DNA from: Bacillota bacterium
Lineage (GTDB): Bacteria > Bacillota > Clostridia > Acetivibrionales > JAEXSP01
Direction: 5' to 3'
Length of the DNA: 64,000 nucleotides
NCBI GenBank assembly: GCA_023453795.1
Contig: JAEXSP010000003.1
Coordinates: 1-64,000, forward strand
How positions within the stretch are numbered: position 1 is the first letter of the stretch; each line of letters opens with the position of its first letter. Shown here one piece after another: positions 16,417-24,890 of this stretch. The notes beneath the pieces were generated by a model, which was not told where the DNA came from, did not search any database, and was given only the letters and a program-made list of their open reading frames with translations. Position numbers and translations under genes: made by a program.

Positions 16417-17598
16417 TTATGAATCCAAAGCTTTAGCCCTCTTGATTTTGTCCGGCCCGAACTTTTCCCTGAGCTTATCCATTGTTCTTTCTATGCTCTC
16501 CTCTTTTTTGTCTTTTGATTTGTCTTCGATCAGGTCAAACAAGGAAAGCTGCTCGGAACACTTATCGTCTACATTGCTAAGCCCTATGCCTATAAGACGG
16601 ACGGGGCGGTGAGCATTCCAATTTTCTGATAGCAGGCTGGTTCCCGTAGCATAAATAGCTTTGGTCAAATATGTAGGTGATATTGATTTCTGACGTGTTA
16701 TCGATGAAAAGTCAGAATACTTGAGCACAATGGATACTGTCTTGCCTTTGAAATCCTGTTTCCTTGCGGAGAATCCGACTTCCTCCGAAAGAGAAAGAAG
16801 TACAGCTTGGGCATGCTCGAAATCAGTTGTGTCGGCAGAAAGGGTTGTTGAACGGCTTATTGATTTGCATATGGCGTTGTTCTGACCGCAGACAGAAGAC
16901 GTGTCAATGCCGTTTGACAGGTTATAGAGTTCACTGCCGTATTTTCCAAAATGTTTAATTAGAAGGTTTTTATTGTAGTTTGCAATATCGCCTATATTAA
17001 ATATGCCGATCTTCGCAAGCTTTTCTGCAGTTTGTTTCCCGATCCCGTACATTTCTTTTACAGGCAGAGGCCACAGCTTCGCTTTAACATCCTTTTCCCA
17101 TAATTCTGATATACCATGAGGTTTTTTAAGATCGGAAGCCATCTTTGCCAGAAACTTATTTTCGGAAATACCGATTGAGCACCATAGGTCAAGCTCATTT
17201 TGAATATTTTCCATGATTTTTTTTGCAATATCCAAAGGTTTTCCGAACAAACCCTCGCACCCTGTCAGGTCGAGCCAGGCTTCGTCAATGCTGTTCTGCT
17301 CGAGTGTAGGTGTATATCTTGATAATATATTCATGACTTCTTGCGATTTCTTTTCGTAGAAATCATGGTCCGGGGGGACGAGGATGATATCGGGACACAA
17401 TTTTTTGGCTTCGTGAATAACCATTGTCGTCTTAACGCCAAATTTCCGTGCGTTGTAATTGGCTGTAAGTATGATACCAGACCTGTTTTTCGGGTCACCT
17501 GCAACCGCTGCTGGCTTTTCTTTCAATTGCGGGTTTCTGGCAGCATCACAGCTTATAAAAAATGCATTCATATCGACAAGAAAAATAACCCTTTGCAT
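16417..17598 (-). CDS. dinB: DNA polymerase IV (Y-family translesion polymerase)
   Basis: A 393-residue Y-family polymerase that copies past damaged bases. The palm carries DMNAFF (9-14) with the first catalytic Asp and SIDEAWLD with the second Asp/Glu pair. The thumb helix-hairpin-helix region has MYGIGKQTAEKL. Near the C-terminus EQLSLFDL is a beta-clamp-binding motif. GGAG precedes the ATG by seven bases. The C-terminal 40 residues are rich in Lys and Asp. No LexA box was seen in its upstream region. Confidence 0.95.
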   Translation of the reverse strand: MQRVIFLVDMNAFFISCDAARNPQLKEKPAAVAGDPKNRSGIILTANYNARKFGVKTTMVIHEAKKLCPDIILVPPDHDFYEKKSQEVMNILSRYTPTLEQNSIDEAWLDLTGCEGLFGKPLDIAKKIMENIQNELDLWCSIGISENKFLAKMASDLKKPHGISELWEKDVKAKLWPLPVKEMYGIGKQTAEKLAKIGIFNIGDIANYNKNLLIKHFGKYGSELYNLSNGIDTSSVCGQNNAICKSISRSTTLSADTTDFEHAQAVLLSLSEEVGFSARKQDFKGKTVSIVLKYSDFSSITRQKSISPTYLTKAIYATGTSLLSENWNAHRPVRLIGIGLSNVDDKCSEQLSLFDLIEDKSKDKKEESIERTMDKLREKFGPDKIKRAKALDS

Positions 17599-17630
17599 AT
17601 TGCATCTCCGATAAGTAGTTTAGACTATTA

Positions 17631-17660
17631 ATTATATCATGATTCACCTTAACAGAACAA
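17631..17660 (-). promoter_or_regulatory. dinB promoter
   Basis: On the minus strand TTGTTC (17660-17655) and a perfect TATAAT (17636-17631) are 18 bases apart, about 33 bases before the dinB start. Confidence 0.6.
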
Positions 17661-17788
17661 AAGCTTCATAAACAATATTTGAGCTTTATCCGGTGCTATT
17701 ATGGGACGAAGCCTTTACAACATATAAGTTGATTCTTGAAAAAAGGAATAATATGCATTATGCTGGAAAGTAAGAAAGGGTAATAACA

Positions 17789-19063
17789 ATGATTATTGAA
17801 AATATGCGTCCGGCTGATCAACTGATTTTAACTATCGACAGAATATATAAATTCGGAATGACTACAACAACGGGGGGGAATATATCCATATGCGATAGTG
17901 ACGGGGATATATGGATTACTCCCGGCGGCATTGACAAGGGGTCTCTCACCAGGGAGGACATAGTCAGGGTGAAGCCGGACGGCACTATTATAGGAAAGCA
18001 TAAACCCTCTATGGAGCTTCCGTTCCATTCCCATATCTATAAATTGAGACAGGATATAAAAGCCATAGTGCATGCACATCCGCCTGCATTAGTAGCATTC
18101 AGCCTTGTGAGAAGACTGCCTGATACCAGGTTGTATTTAAATGCTTTCAGAGAGTGCGGAAGGGTGGACTTTGTGGAATATGCGCTTCCGGGCAGCAAAA
18201 TGCTTGGAGAAAAGGTGGCAAGGGTAATCGAAAATGACGCCAACACCGCAATACTTGAGAACCATGGTGCAATAACTGTCGGAGAAGACCTTCATAAAGC
18301 CTTTAAGCGTTTTGAAACCCTTGATTTCTGCGCAAGGACTGAAATAAATGCCAATATTATAGGAACTCCTTCGGGATTAACCGGTGAGGAAGTGTCTAAA
18401 ACCGCACATTATGAAATTACTGAGGAATTTGAATATTCAAACGATGCCCGGTTGTCTGAACTGAGAAAAGAAATATGCAGCATGGCGAAAAGAGCATACC
18501 TTCAAGGGCTTTTTACAAGTACAAGCGGGGTAATATCCCATAGGGTTGAAGGCAATTCATTTTTAATTACGCCGGAAGGCTTTGACGGTTATTTGCCTGA
18601 TGAGGATGAATTAGTCCTTATAAAATATGGAAAGAGGGAAAAGGACAAGCTGCCAAACAGTACATTCTCTCTGCATAAGCGGATATATGAGGAGCACCCG
18701 GAGGTTAATTCTGTAATGGCTGCTACACCGCCGTCGGCCATGGCGTTTGCAGTAACGGAAGAAGAGTTCGATTCCAAAACCATACCCGAAAGCTATATGG
18801 TTCTGAGAAACCTGTCAAAGCTTCCCTTTAATGCTTCCGAAGAAAGCATTTCAAAAGCAATATCTGAAAGAATGCCGGTAATGCTTATAAGGAATAAATG
18901 CGCACTAGTAACCGGAGTCAGCCTGATTAAAGCGTTTGACAGACTTGAAGTATTAGACTACAGTGCGAGGTCGCTTATATCAGCCAGGAATCTGGGCGGC
19001 AAGCTGTCTTTTATAAGTAAAGAATGCATAGATGAAATCGATGAGGCATTTAAGCTAAAGTAG
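17789..19063 (+). CDS. Tandem class II aldolase/adducin-domain protein, second half degenerate
   Basis: 424 residues made of two class II aldolase/adducin domains. The first (about 5-200) keeps the active site: GGNIS, TPGGI, E76 in PSMELPFH, H95 and H97 in HAHPP, and H159 in ENHG. These ligands bind the metal in sugar-phosphate aldolases and epimerases. The second (about 222-415) aligns throughout but has T292 for the Glu, A311 and T313 for the two histidines, and K370 for the third. It should therefore be non-catalytic. Substrate unknown; candidates are fuculose- or ribulose-phosphate-type sugars. A single gene with AGAAAGGG as ribosome binding site. Confidence 0.85.
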   Translation: MIIENMRPADQLILTIDRIYKFGMTTTTGGNISICDSDGDIWITPGGIDKGSLTREDIVRVKPDGTIIGKHKPSMELPFHSHIYKLRQDIKAIVHAHPPALVAFSLVRRLPDTRLYLNAFRECGRVDFVEYALPGSKMLGEKVARVIENDANTAILENHGAITVGEDLHKAFKRFETLDFCARTEINANIIGTPSGLTGEEVSKTAHYEITEEFEYSNDARLSELRKEICSMAKRAYLQGLFTSTSGVISHRVEGNSFLITPEGFDGYLPDEDELVLIKYGKREKDKLPNSTFSLHKRIYEEHPEVNSVMAATPPSAMAFAVTEEEFDSKTIPESYMVLRNLSKLPFNASEESISKAISERMPVMLIRNKCALVTGVSLIKAFDRLEVLDYSARSLISARNLGGKLSFISKECIDEIDEAFKLK

Positions 19064-19147
19064 AAAAATTTAATTAGCATTGGGGAATTTGGCTAAATCC
19101 CCGATAAATTATTCAGCTAACCAATAATGATCGCGGGAGAGATAATA

Positions 19148-20083
19148 GTGAGTGAGGTTGTCAGAAAAATAATCGGCAATATCGAAAAAGTTATAATAGG
19201 AAAGCATGATGTCGTAACCCTTATAATGGCAGCACTTTTAAGCCGTGGACACGTTCTGATAGAGGATATACCCGGCGTGGGAAAAACCATGTTGGCCGAA
19301 GCACTGGCGGTATCGGTTAACGGAGTTTTCAAAAGAGTCCAGTTTACAACTGATTTAATGCCTTCAGACATTACTGGCTTCTCAATGTTCAATCCTTCAA
19401 CAAGGGAATTTGAATACAGGCAGGGGGCTGCTCACTGCAACTTTTTGCTCGCAGATGAGATTAACAGGACGAGTCCCAAAACTCAAAGCAGCCTGCTTGA
19501 AGTTATGGAGGAGTGTCAAGTTACAGTTGACGGAAAGACCTGGGAGCTTCCAAAGCCCTTCATGGTTCTGGCTACACAGAATCCAATCGAGTGCTATGGA
19601 ACATACCCCTTGCCTGAGGCGCAGATGGACCGCTTTTTCATGAAGGTTTCCTTGGGATACCCCGGAAGAGAAAATGAGAAGAGCATACTGGAGAAATTCG
19701 GAGCCGGAAAGCCTATTGCTTCTATTTCACAGGTTGCAGACAACGAAGAAATAATTGAATTGCAGGAAAAGACGGAAAAAATTCATGTCAGTAATGCAAT
19801 TATAGAGTACATTCTTGACATCGTTGAGGGTACCAGAAAGCATGCGGATATAAGACTTGGAGCAAGCCCGAGAGGCACACTCGCACTTCTTCGGGGAGCG
19901 AAGTCTCTTGCCTTCATCTGCGGCAGAGATTATGTAATTCCCGATGATGTTGTTAAAATCTCTAAACCGGTATTGGCACACAGGCTTATATGCAAGGAAA
20001 CATCCGGACAAAAGGAAAAGCTTCAGGAAGAAATAATTGATGAAGTATTGGGAATGGTAAAAGTGCCCTTTATTCCGGTTTGA
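19148..20083 (+). CDS. MoxR-family AAA ATPase
   Basis: 311 residues. Walker A is PGVGKT (42-48), Walker B is LLADEINR, and the family signature ATQNPIE-YGTYPLPEAQMDRF follows. MoxR ATPases act as chaperones in maturation of protein complexes and are typically coupled to DUF58 and transglutaminase-like proteins, exactly as here. The GTG at 19148 has GGGAGA (19135-19140) seven bases upstream, whereas the longer ATG at 19127 has none. It is first gene of a three-gene operon to 23375. Confidence 0.93.
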   Translation: MSEVVRKIIGNIEKVIIGKHDVVTLIMAALLSRGHVLIEDIPGVGKTMLAEALAVSVNGVFKRVQFTTDLMPSDITGFSMFNPSTREFEYRQGAAHCNFLLADEINRTSPKTQSSLLEVMEECQVTVDGKTWELPKPFMVLATQNPIECYGTYPLPEAQMDRFFMKVSLGYPGRENEKSILEKFGAGKPIASISQVADNEEIIELQEKTEKIHVSNAIIEYILDIVEGTRKHADIRLGASPRGTLALLRGAKSLAFICGRDYVIPDDVVKISKPVLAHRLICKETSGQKEKLQEEIIDEVLGMVKVPFIPV

Positions 20084-20108
20084 AATCCTTTAGGCGAGGG
20101 GAGTCTTA

Positions 20109-21215
20109 ATGAGGGCTAGAATAATATACTGTTTGGTTTTGTCAGGGCTGATCGGAATTGCATATGTATTTAACAGTCAGCTAAGCAGGATTATACTGCT
20201 GCTGGTTCTTGTTGTGCCTATTGTTTCCTTGCTTTTAAGCCTTCCGGCACTTTTTTGCGTTTCGGCTTCAATAGTTCATCAGGATGAAAAAGTTGAAAGA
20301 GGAGATGCTGTTGATCTTTATGTCATAATTGAAAACAGTTCCTTTTTTTTATTTCCGTTCATAGAGTTCACATTGAACTCTGATCCGGGAATCAAGCCCC
20401 TTGTTAATAAAAGTATCAGAGTTTCTTTGGATTCAAAGGAGAAAATCAGGGTGACTGTTCCTTGTAAGACCGTGAATAGGGGAAGCCAATCGATTTCAAT
20501 TAAAAAAATATATGCGGTTGACTCCCTGGGGATTTTCAAGCTTCCTATTCGTGCAGGACGTACCGACTTATTAAGTTTACAGGTGCTTCCGAGAATAAAC
20601 CGCAGATCGGATTATTTTACTTTAAAGGCATCTGTACCAAATGAAACGGGTTCATCAATAAGCAATGCCGAGTATTCTGCTTCGGGAAAGGATGCTTCAC
20701 AGGGAGAGCTTCGGGAATTTCAGCCCGGTGACAGCATACGGGGTATTCATTGGAAGCTTTATGCGAAAACCGGCCAAATGTTTGTCAGGGCGGGAAACAG
20801 ATTCAATGCGGGTAAAATCTCAATTGCCTTAAATCCTCTTATAAGGCGTTTTCCTAAAAGAGAAGTTAATCCAAAAGACTTTCCCAAGATGCAAGAGGAG
20901 ATAAAAGAGCTGGAGGATAAATTGGTTGAGAGCTTTTTGTCAATAGCCGGAAACATTCTTTCGGGAGAAAACACATTAGAGCTTTGGCTGTATGATGAAA
21001 AAACCTGGCGAGCTGTTAATGCTGTTACCTCCGGTGACTTGGTCCGGCTTCAGTCCATCCTTGCCGGGTATGAATTTTTATATGAGTCCTCAGGTTCTGA
21101 GCTTGAAGAGCTTTTAAAGAAAAGAGAAAACGGAAAAAACACTTTGCTTAATAAAATAAACATTTTGGAATGTAATGCTGCAGGCGTAATCATGCTTGAC
21201 GGAAAGGCGGTTTAG
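20109..21215 (+). CDS. DUF58 domain membrane protein
   Basis: 368 residues. Two hydrophobic segments near the N-terminus (about 5-22 and 26-50) anchor it to the membrane. The DUF58 signature LREFQPGDSIRGIHWKLYAKT follows in the second half (about 203-222), the strand of a von Willebrand A-like region. It lies between the MoxR ATPase and the transglutaminase-like protein with short gaps (25 and 3 bases). The trio is widespread but its role is poorly known; an envelope function is inferred. Confidence 0.9.
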   Translation: MRARIIYCLVLSGLIGIAYVFNSQLSRIILLLVLVVPIVSLLLSLPALFCVSASIVHQDEKVERGDAVDLYVIIENSSFFLFPFIEFTLNSDPGIKPLVNKSIRVSLDSKEKIRVTVPCKTVNRGSQSISIKKIYAVDSLGIFKLPIRAGRTDLLSLQVLPRINRRSDYFTLKASVPNETGSSISNAEYSASGKDASQGELREFQPGDSIRGIHWKLYAKTGQMFVRAGNRFNAGKISIALNPLIRRFPKREVNPKDFPKMQEEIKELEDKLVESFLSIAGNILSGENTLELWLYDEKTWRAVNAVTSGDLVRLQSILAGYEFLYESSGSELEELLKKRENGKNTLLNKINILECNAAGVIMLDGKAV

Positions 21216-21218
21216 AAA

Positions 21219-23375
21219 TTGGCAAAGGTCAGATTTGGCCAAACCGGGCTTATGAACCTTTTTCTTGGTTTGGGCTTTACATTTTTAAATACTTTGTGTG
21301 TACTTGAAATGTTCGGATACTCTGAAATGCTTTCATTTGAAACAGCACTTGTTTTGTCAGGCTTGATATTTAGCGGATATTCGATAATTTCACTGCTGCA
21401 AAACACTTTAATGAAAACCTTCGGAATAATTGTTGTAGCTGCAGCATGCATTACAAGCCTTATTATGCTTGCAACTCTTAACCTTGGTGCTCTTAAAGTT
21501 AATGCTTCTGCCTCAAACTGCATTAAACTTGCGTTTCTTTCGGTGTCTTTTTTTTCTTTCGTGAACTGGTATTTTACCTTTATCAGATACCGTTTTATCG
21601 TTCTTATAGGCGCAAGCTCTTTTCTTTTGGGCATTAGAATGACTCAAAGCAGCCCGTTTGCTTTGAATTTTATACTGTTTTTTATTTTATGTCTTATTGG
21701 ATGGGTTGAAAGAACCAGAAGAAAGACATTAACCAAAGATGCTGCTAATAAATTCACAATATATAAATTTGAAGCGATTTTTTTATTAGCTTCATTTTGT
21801 TGTCTGGTACTGATAAATTCCTTGTTTACTCTGAATATTCCAAGAAGCTCAGAGCTCGACAGGCGCATAAACAGTGTATTCAAAGCTCTCTCTGTAAATA
21901 CCGGTGCAGGGAAGGGCGGTATACTGTCAAATAATGCAGTTTTATTGGATCCCTTTAAATTTTCCAGTCAAGTTATCAGTGACATAGAGGAATCTTCGGA
22001 TTCAACTGTATTGATGGAGATTAGCGGCGATAATCCGCGATATTTAAAAATTCAGGCATGGGGCATCTATAGGAACGGCAAGTGGTCAGTCGATGGTATG
22101 AACTTAATGGGGATGGTACCCCAAAACACACTGTTTTGGACATATAATCGTCTCAAAGCAAAAGAAGGGAACAAAGAACGCCAATGTACAATAATATGCA
22201 AATTTCCGTCTAACAGAAGCATACCGGTTCCTTCAACGATTTTTGACCTAAGGCTTAATGGGCTCCGATCCGATTTTTATATGGATGATCTGAATGAATT
22301 CTATTTGCCTCAAGGTGTTGAACTGAAAGAGAACGACAGCTATACGGTAAAGTTTTATGATGATACTGATTACTTCTATACGAGTTACTATGGATTCAAC
22401 TCTTCTCTTGACTATTATCTTCTTCAGGTGCCTGAGGAGCTTAAGGATAAGCTTTACAACCTGTCACAGCAAATTGTTGCCGGGATTGATTCCGATTATG
22501 AGAAAGCTGCTGCCATTGAAAGATATTTTAACGAAAACGGATTCAAATATGTATTGAACCCTCAGCATGCACCCGGAGATGTTGATCCGGTTGAATATTT
22601 CTTATTCGACAGTAAGAAGGGAAACTGTACTCTTTTTGCGACATCAATGGTTTTGCTTGCCCGCTCGGCTGGGATTCCTGCCATGTACAATGCAGGGTAT
22701 CTGACTGCCGATTCAGCCAATAAGGATGGAAGCATATCGGTAAGAGCAAAAGACGCACATGCTTTTCCGGAGCTCTTTATCAAAGGCTGGGGCTGGAAGG
22801 TTTTCGAGCCTACTGTTTCTTCTGCCGGAAGCACAGGGGGAAATAATAGCAGGCAAAAAACTGCAGAAAATAAGTCTTGGGGAAGGAGTAAACCTTTCCT
22901 TACCCAGTTCGTAAACTTCTTTGTATCAATTGGTGTCCGGAAAAGTGTGCCGGAAAAATGCCTTGCTTTAGGCATACTGCTGTTGTCTATTGTAATCATA
23001 ATACCGGCCCAAGCATTGGTTCGAAGACTTTTTAGAAAATTTATAATTGCGCGAAGGCTAAAGTCTGATAAAATACGTTGTTATAGGTCTTTGATGTTGT
23101 ACAATGAAGTACTGCAGGCTTTAAAAATGTTAAAAATAAGTTGTAATCCGGGTGAACCTCCTCTGGAATTTGCCAATCGTGTCAGGAATCAGACGGAGAT
23201 ATCGATGGTTGAGTGGGTATCGGAGCTGAGCAGGGGCTTGTTCTCTTCCGATAATGCTGCATCAGAATTATATGAGTACTCAAAAAAACAACGTGCAAAA
23301 GTTTTGATTCAGCTCAGGAAAAGAGTCGGAACCTGCAGATATCTTATTAATAGATGGGTTAAAGCAAGCTTTTAG
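21219..23375 (+). CDS. Membrane transglutaminase-like protein (TgpA-type)
   Basis: 718 residues. About six hydrophobic segments lie in the first 220 residues, then an extracytoplasmic region with a transglutaminase-like domain. The likely triad is C470 in KGNCTLFA, H514 in AHAFPE and E530 in VFEPT, where Asp is more usual. A last TM segment (about 585-605) and a cytoplasmic tail of about 110 residues follow. The start is TTG at 21219, three bases after the DUF58 stop, with AAAGGCGG upstream. An ATG at 21252 is an alternative. It may cross-link or cleave envelope proteins. Confidence 0.9.
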   Translation: MAKVRFGQTGLMNLFLGLGFTFLNTLCVLEMFGYSEMLSFETALVLSGLIFSGYSIISLLQNTLMKTFGIIVVAAACITSLIMLATLNLGALKVNASASNCIKLAFLSVSFFSFVNWYFTFIRYRFIVLIGASSFLLGIRMTQSSPFALNFILFFILCLIGWVERTRRKTLTKDAANKFTIYKFEAIFLLASFCCLVLINSLFTLNIPRSSELDRRINSVFKALSVNTGAGKGGILSNNAVLLDPFKFSSQVISDIEESSDSTVLMEISGDNPRYLKIQAWGIYRNGKWSVDGMNLMGMVPQNTLFWTYNRLKAKEGNKERQCTIICKFPSNRSIPVPSTIFDLRLNGLRSDFYMDDLNEFYLPQGVELKENDSYTVKFYDDTDYFYTSYYGFNSSLDYYLLQVPEELKDKLYNLSQQIVAGIDSDYEKAAAIERYFNENGFKYVLNPQHAPGDVDPVEYFLFDSKKGNCTLFATSMVLLARSAGIPAMYNAGYLTADSANKDGSISVRAKDAHAFPELFIKGWGWKVFEPTVSSAGSTGGNNSRQKTAENKSWGRSKPFLTQFVNFFVSIGVRKSVPEKCLALGILLLSIVIIIPAQALVRRLFRKFIIARRLKSDKIRCYRSLMLYNEVLQALKMLKISCNPGEPPLEFANRVRNQTEISMVEWVSELSRGLFSSDNAASELYEYSKKQRAKVLIQLRKRVGTCRYLINRWVKASF

Positions 23376-23402
23376 GTCTTAAAATTGAATTATCACTTGC
23401 CG

Positions 23403-23431
23403 TTGAATATACCGCAAGGCATTGGTATAAT
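23403..23431 (+). promoter_or_regulatory. Promoter of the epimerase gene
   Basis: TTGAAT (23403-23408) and a perfect TATAAT (23426-23431) are 17 bases apart, 38 bases before the start at 23470. CTTGC and GCAAG flank the -35 as a small inverted repeat (23396-23417). Confidence 0.7.
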
Positions 23432-23469
23432 TAGGTTGTTCGATGAGCCTTTAAGAAAGGGGATTTCAA

Positions 23470-24366
23470 ATGAATATTTTTTTAACCGGGGGTACCGGGT
23501 TTATCGGGTCATATGTTGTAAATGATCTTGTACAAAAAGGGCACAAAGTTACTATTTTGGCCAGAAACCCTAAAAAGGTAAAGGGATTTCTGGGAAATCC
23601 GTCAATTGAGTTTGTTAAAGGGACATTATATGAAAGAGATATAATTGAAAAAGCAATGAAGGATAAGGATGCGTGCATTCATATTGCACTTGGATGGGGA
23701 AATACTGCCGTTGATTTGCTTGAAGCCGACACAAAGCCTTCGGTGTTTATATTGGAAACAGCGGCAAAGCTGGGTGTGAAAAAGGTAATATATACATCCT
23801 CTACGGCTGCAGTTGGTGAACTTAGCCCAATGATGCATGTAACCTCTGCTGCGAGGCCGATTGACCTTTACGGGGCTACAAAAGCCGCAACCGAAGCATA
23901 TGTATTGTCATTCGGTTCTGTTCCGGGCTTGTGCTGCAATATAATCAGGCCGGGCTATACCTTCGGCAACCCTGTTGTCGACGGTGCATCTATGGAAAAT
24001 GATCAGCGTTTCTTTAATATTGTAAGAAAAGCTAAGAACAATGAACCTGTAAAATTGATAAAAAACGATGGAACACAGTTCATATGGGCCGGTGATCTTG
24101 CGAAACTATATATAGCTCTTTTGGAATCGGATCTCAATAGGAAGGTTTTTTTCGGACTGGGATCCGAATTTGTCACGTGGGAGGAAATAGCACGCTATGC
24201 AATTGAGTATACCGATTCAAGGAGTGAAATCGTTCTTGAGGATAAGGGTTGGGCTGAAGGCGGTTTTTTATTTGATGTGTCAGATGCGGAACAAAGCTTC
24301 GAACTTACCTTTGATTCGAGAGATAAGCTTAAAGAGCATGTCAGGTATATTTCAGATCATATTTAA
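23470..24366 (+). CDS. NAD(P)-dependent epimerase/dehydratase (extended SDR)
   Basis: 298 residues with the dinucleotide motif GGTGFIGS (7-14), the strand TSSTAAVG and the active-site YGATK (Tyr-x3-Lys). This is the layout of nucleotide-sugar epimerases and of dihydroflavonol-reductase-like enzymes. Substrate unknown. AAGAAAGGGG precedes the ATG. The Spx/ArsC-like gene follows after 17 bases, so they probably share a transcript. Confidence 0.88.
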   Translation: MNIFLTGGTGFIGSYVVNDLVQKGHKVTILARNPKKVKGFLGNPSIEFVKGTLYERDIIEKAMKDKDACIHIALGWGNTAVDLLEADTKPSVFILETAAKLGVKKVIYTSSTAAVGELSPMMHVTSAARPIDLYGATKAATEAYVLSFGSVPGLCCNIIRPGYTFGNPVVDGASMENDQRFFNIVRKAKNNEPVKLIKNDGTQFIWAGDLAKLYIALLESDLNRKVFFGLGSEFVTWEEIARYAIEYTDSRSEIVLEDKGWAEGGFLFDVSDAEQSFELTFDSRDKLKEHVRYISDHI

Positions 24367-24383
24367 TAATGGGAGCAATAGCT

Positions 24384-24725
24384 ATGAATATTCAGATTTT
24401 TGGAATAAAAAAGTGCTTTGAAACTCAAAAGGCTGAACGCTATTTCAAAGAGAGAGGCATAAAGTACCAATACGTTGACCTTGGAAGATTTGGGTTGAGC
24501 AAAGGGGAACTGGAGAGTGTCAAGTCTGCAGTTGGTTTGAAGGAATTGATTAACACAGGAGCTAAGGAATATAAGACGCTAAACATGCAGAATCTCGGTA
24601 TAGGGAATGCGGCACAGGAAACGCTTCTAAAAAACCCAAAACTATACAAAACGCCAATTGTTAGAAACGGAAAACAAGCTACTGTAGGATACAAGCCTGA
24701 TACATGGGATAGTTGGAGTCAATAA
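24384..24725 (+). CDS. ArsC/Spx-family thioredoxin-fold protein
   Basis: 113 residues with the ArsC/Spx fold: FGIKKCFETQKAERYF, single redox Cys C11, then LINTGAKEYK, and TPIVRNG with the cis-proline. It lacks the second Cys of the CxxC found in Bacillus Spx, so it is nearer to the YffB/ArsC-like group of unclear function. The ATG at 24384 follows GGGAG by eight bases. The frame is open five codons further up. A terminator follows directly. Confidence 0.85.
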   Translation: MNIQIFGIKKCFETQKAERYFKERGIKYQYVDLGRFGLSKGELESVKSAVGLKELINTGAKEYKTLNMQNLGIGNAAQETLLKNPKLYKTPIVRNGKQATVGYKPDTWDSWSQ

Positions 24726-24736
24726 ATCAAAAACAA

Positions 24737-24771
24737 AAAAAGATATTCATGCTTTACACGAGTATCTTTTT
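24737..24771 (+). terminator. Terminator after the ArsC/Spx-like gene
   Basis: AAAAAGATA (24737-24745) pairs with TATCTTTTT (24763-24771), and ATTATA follows. It sits 12 bases after the stop. Confidence 0.7.
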
Positions 24772-24890
24772 ATTATATAATATTCAAATGGACATAATAA
24801 ACCACATTAGACTACATAAATTATATAATAATTGTATCATTCATTGTCATGGTTTGTCAAGCATTTATTTTATTTTATGGGAGAGATTGA

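Noticed and set aside
17599..17788. Possible LexA box before dinB
   Set aside because: No CGAAC-N4-GTTCG-like sequence is present in the gap.
19081..19102. GGGGAATTT/AAATCCCC hairpin after the aldolase gene
   Set aside because: The stem has a bulge and no T-run follows, so it was not called a terminator.
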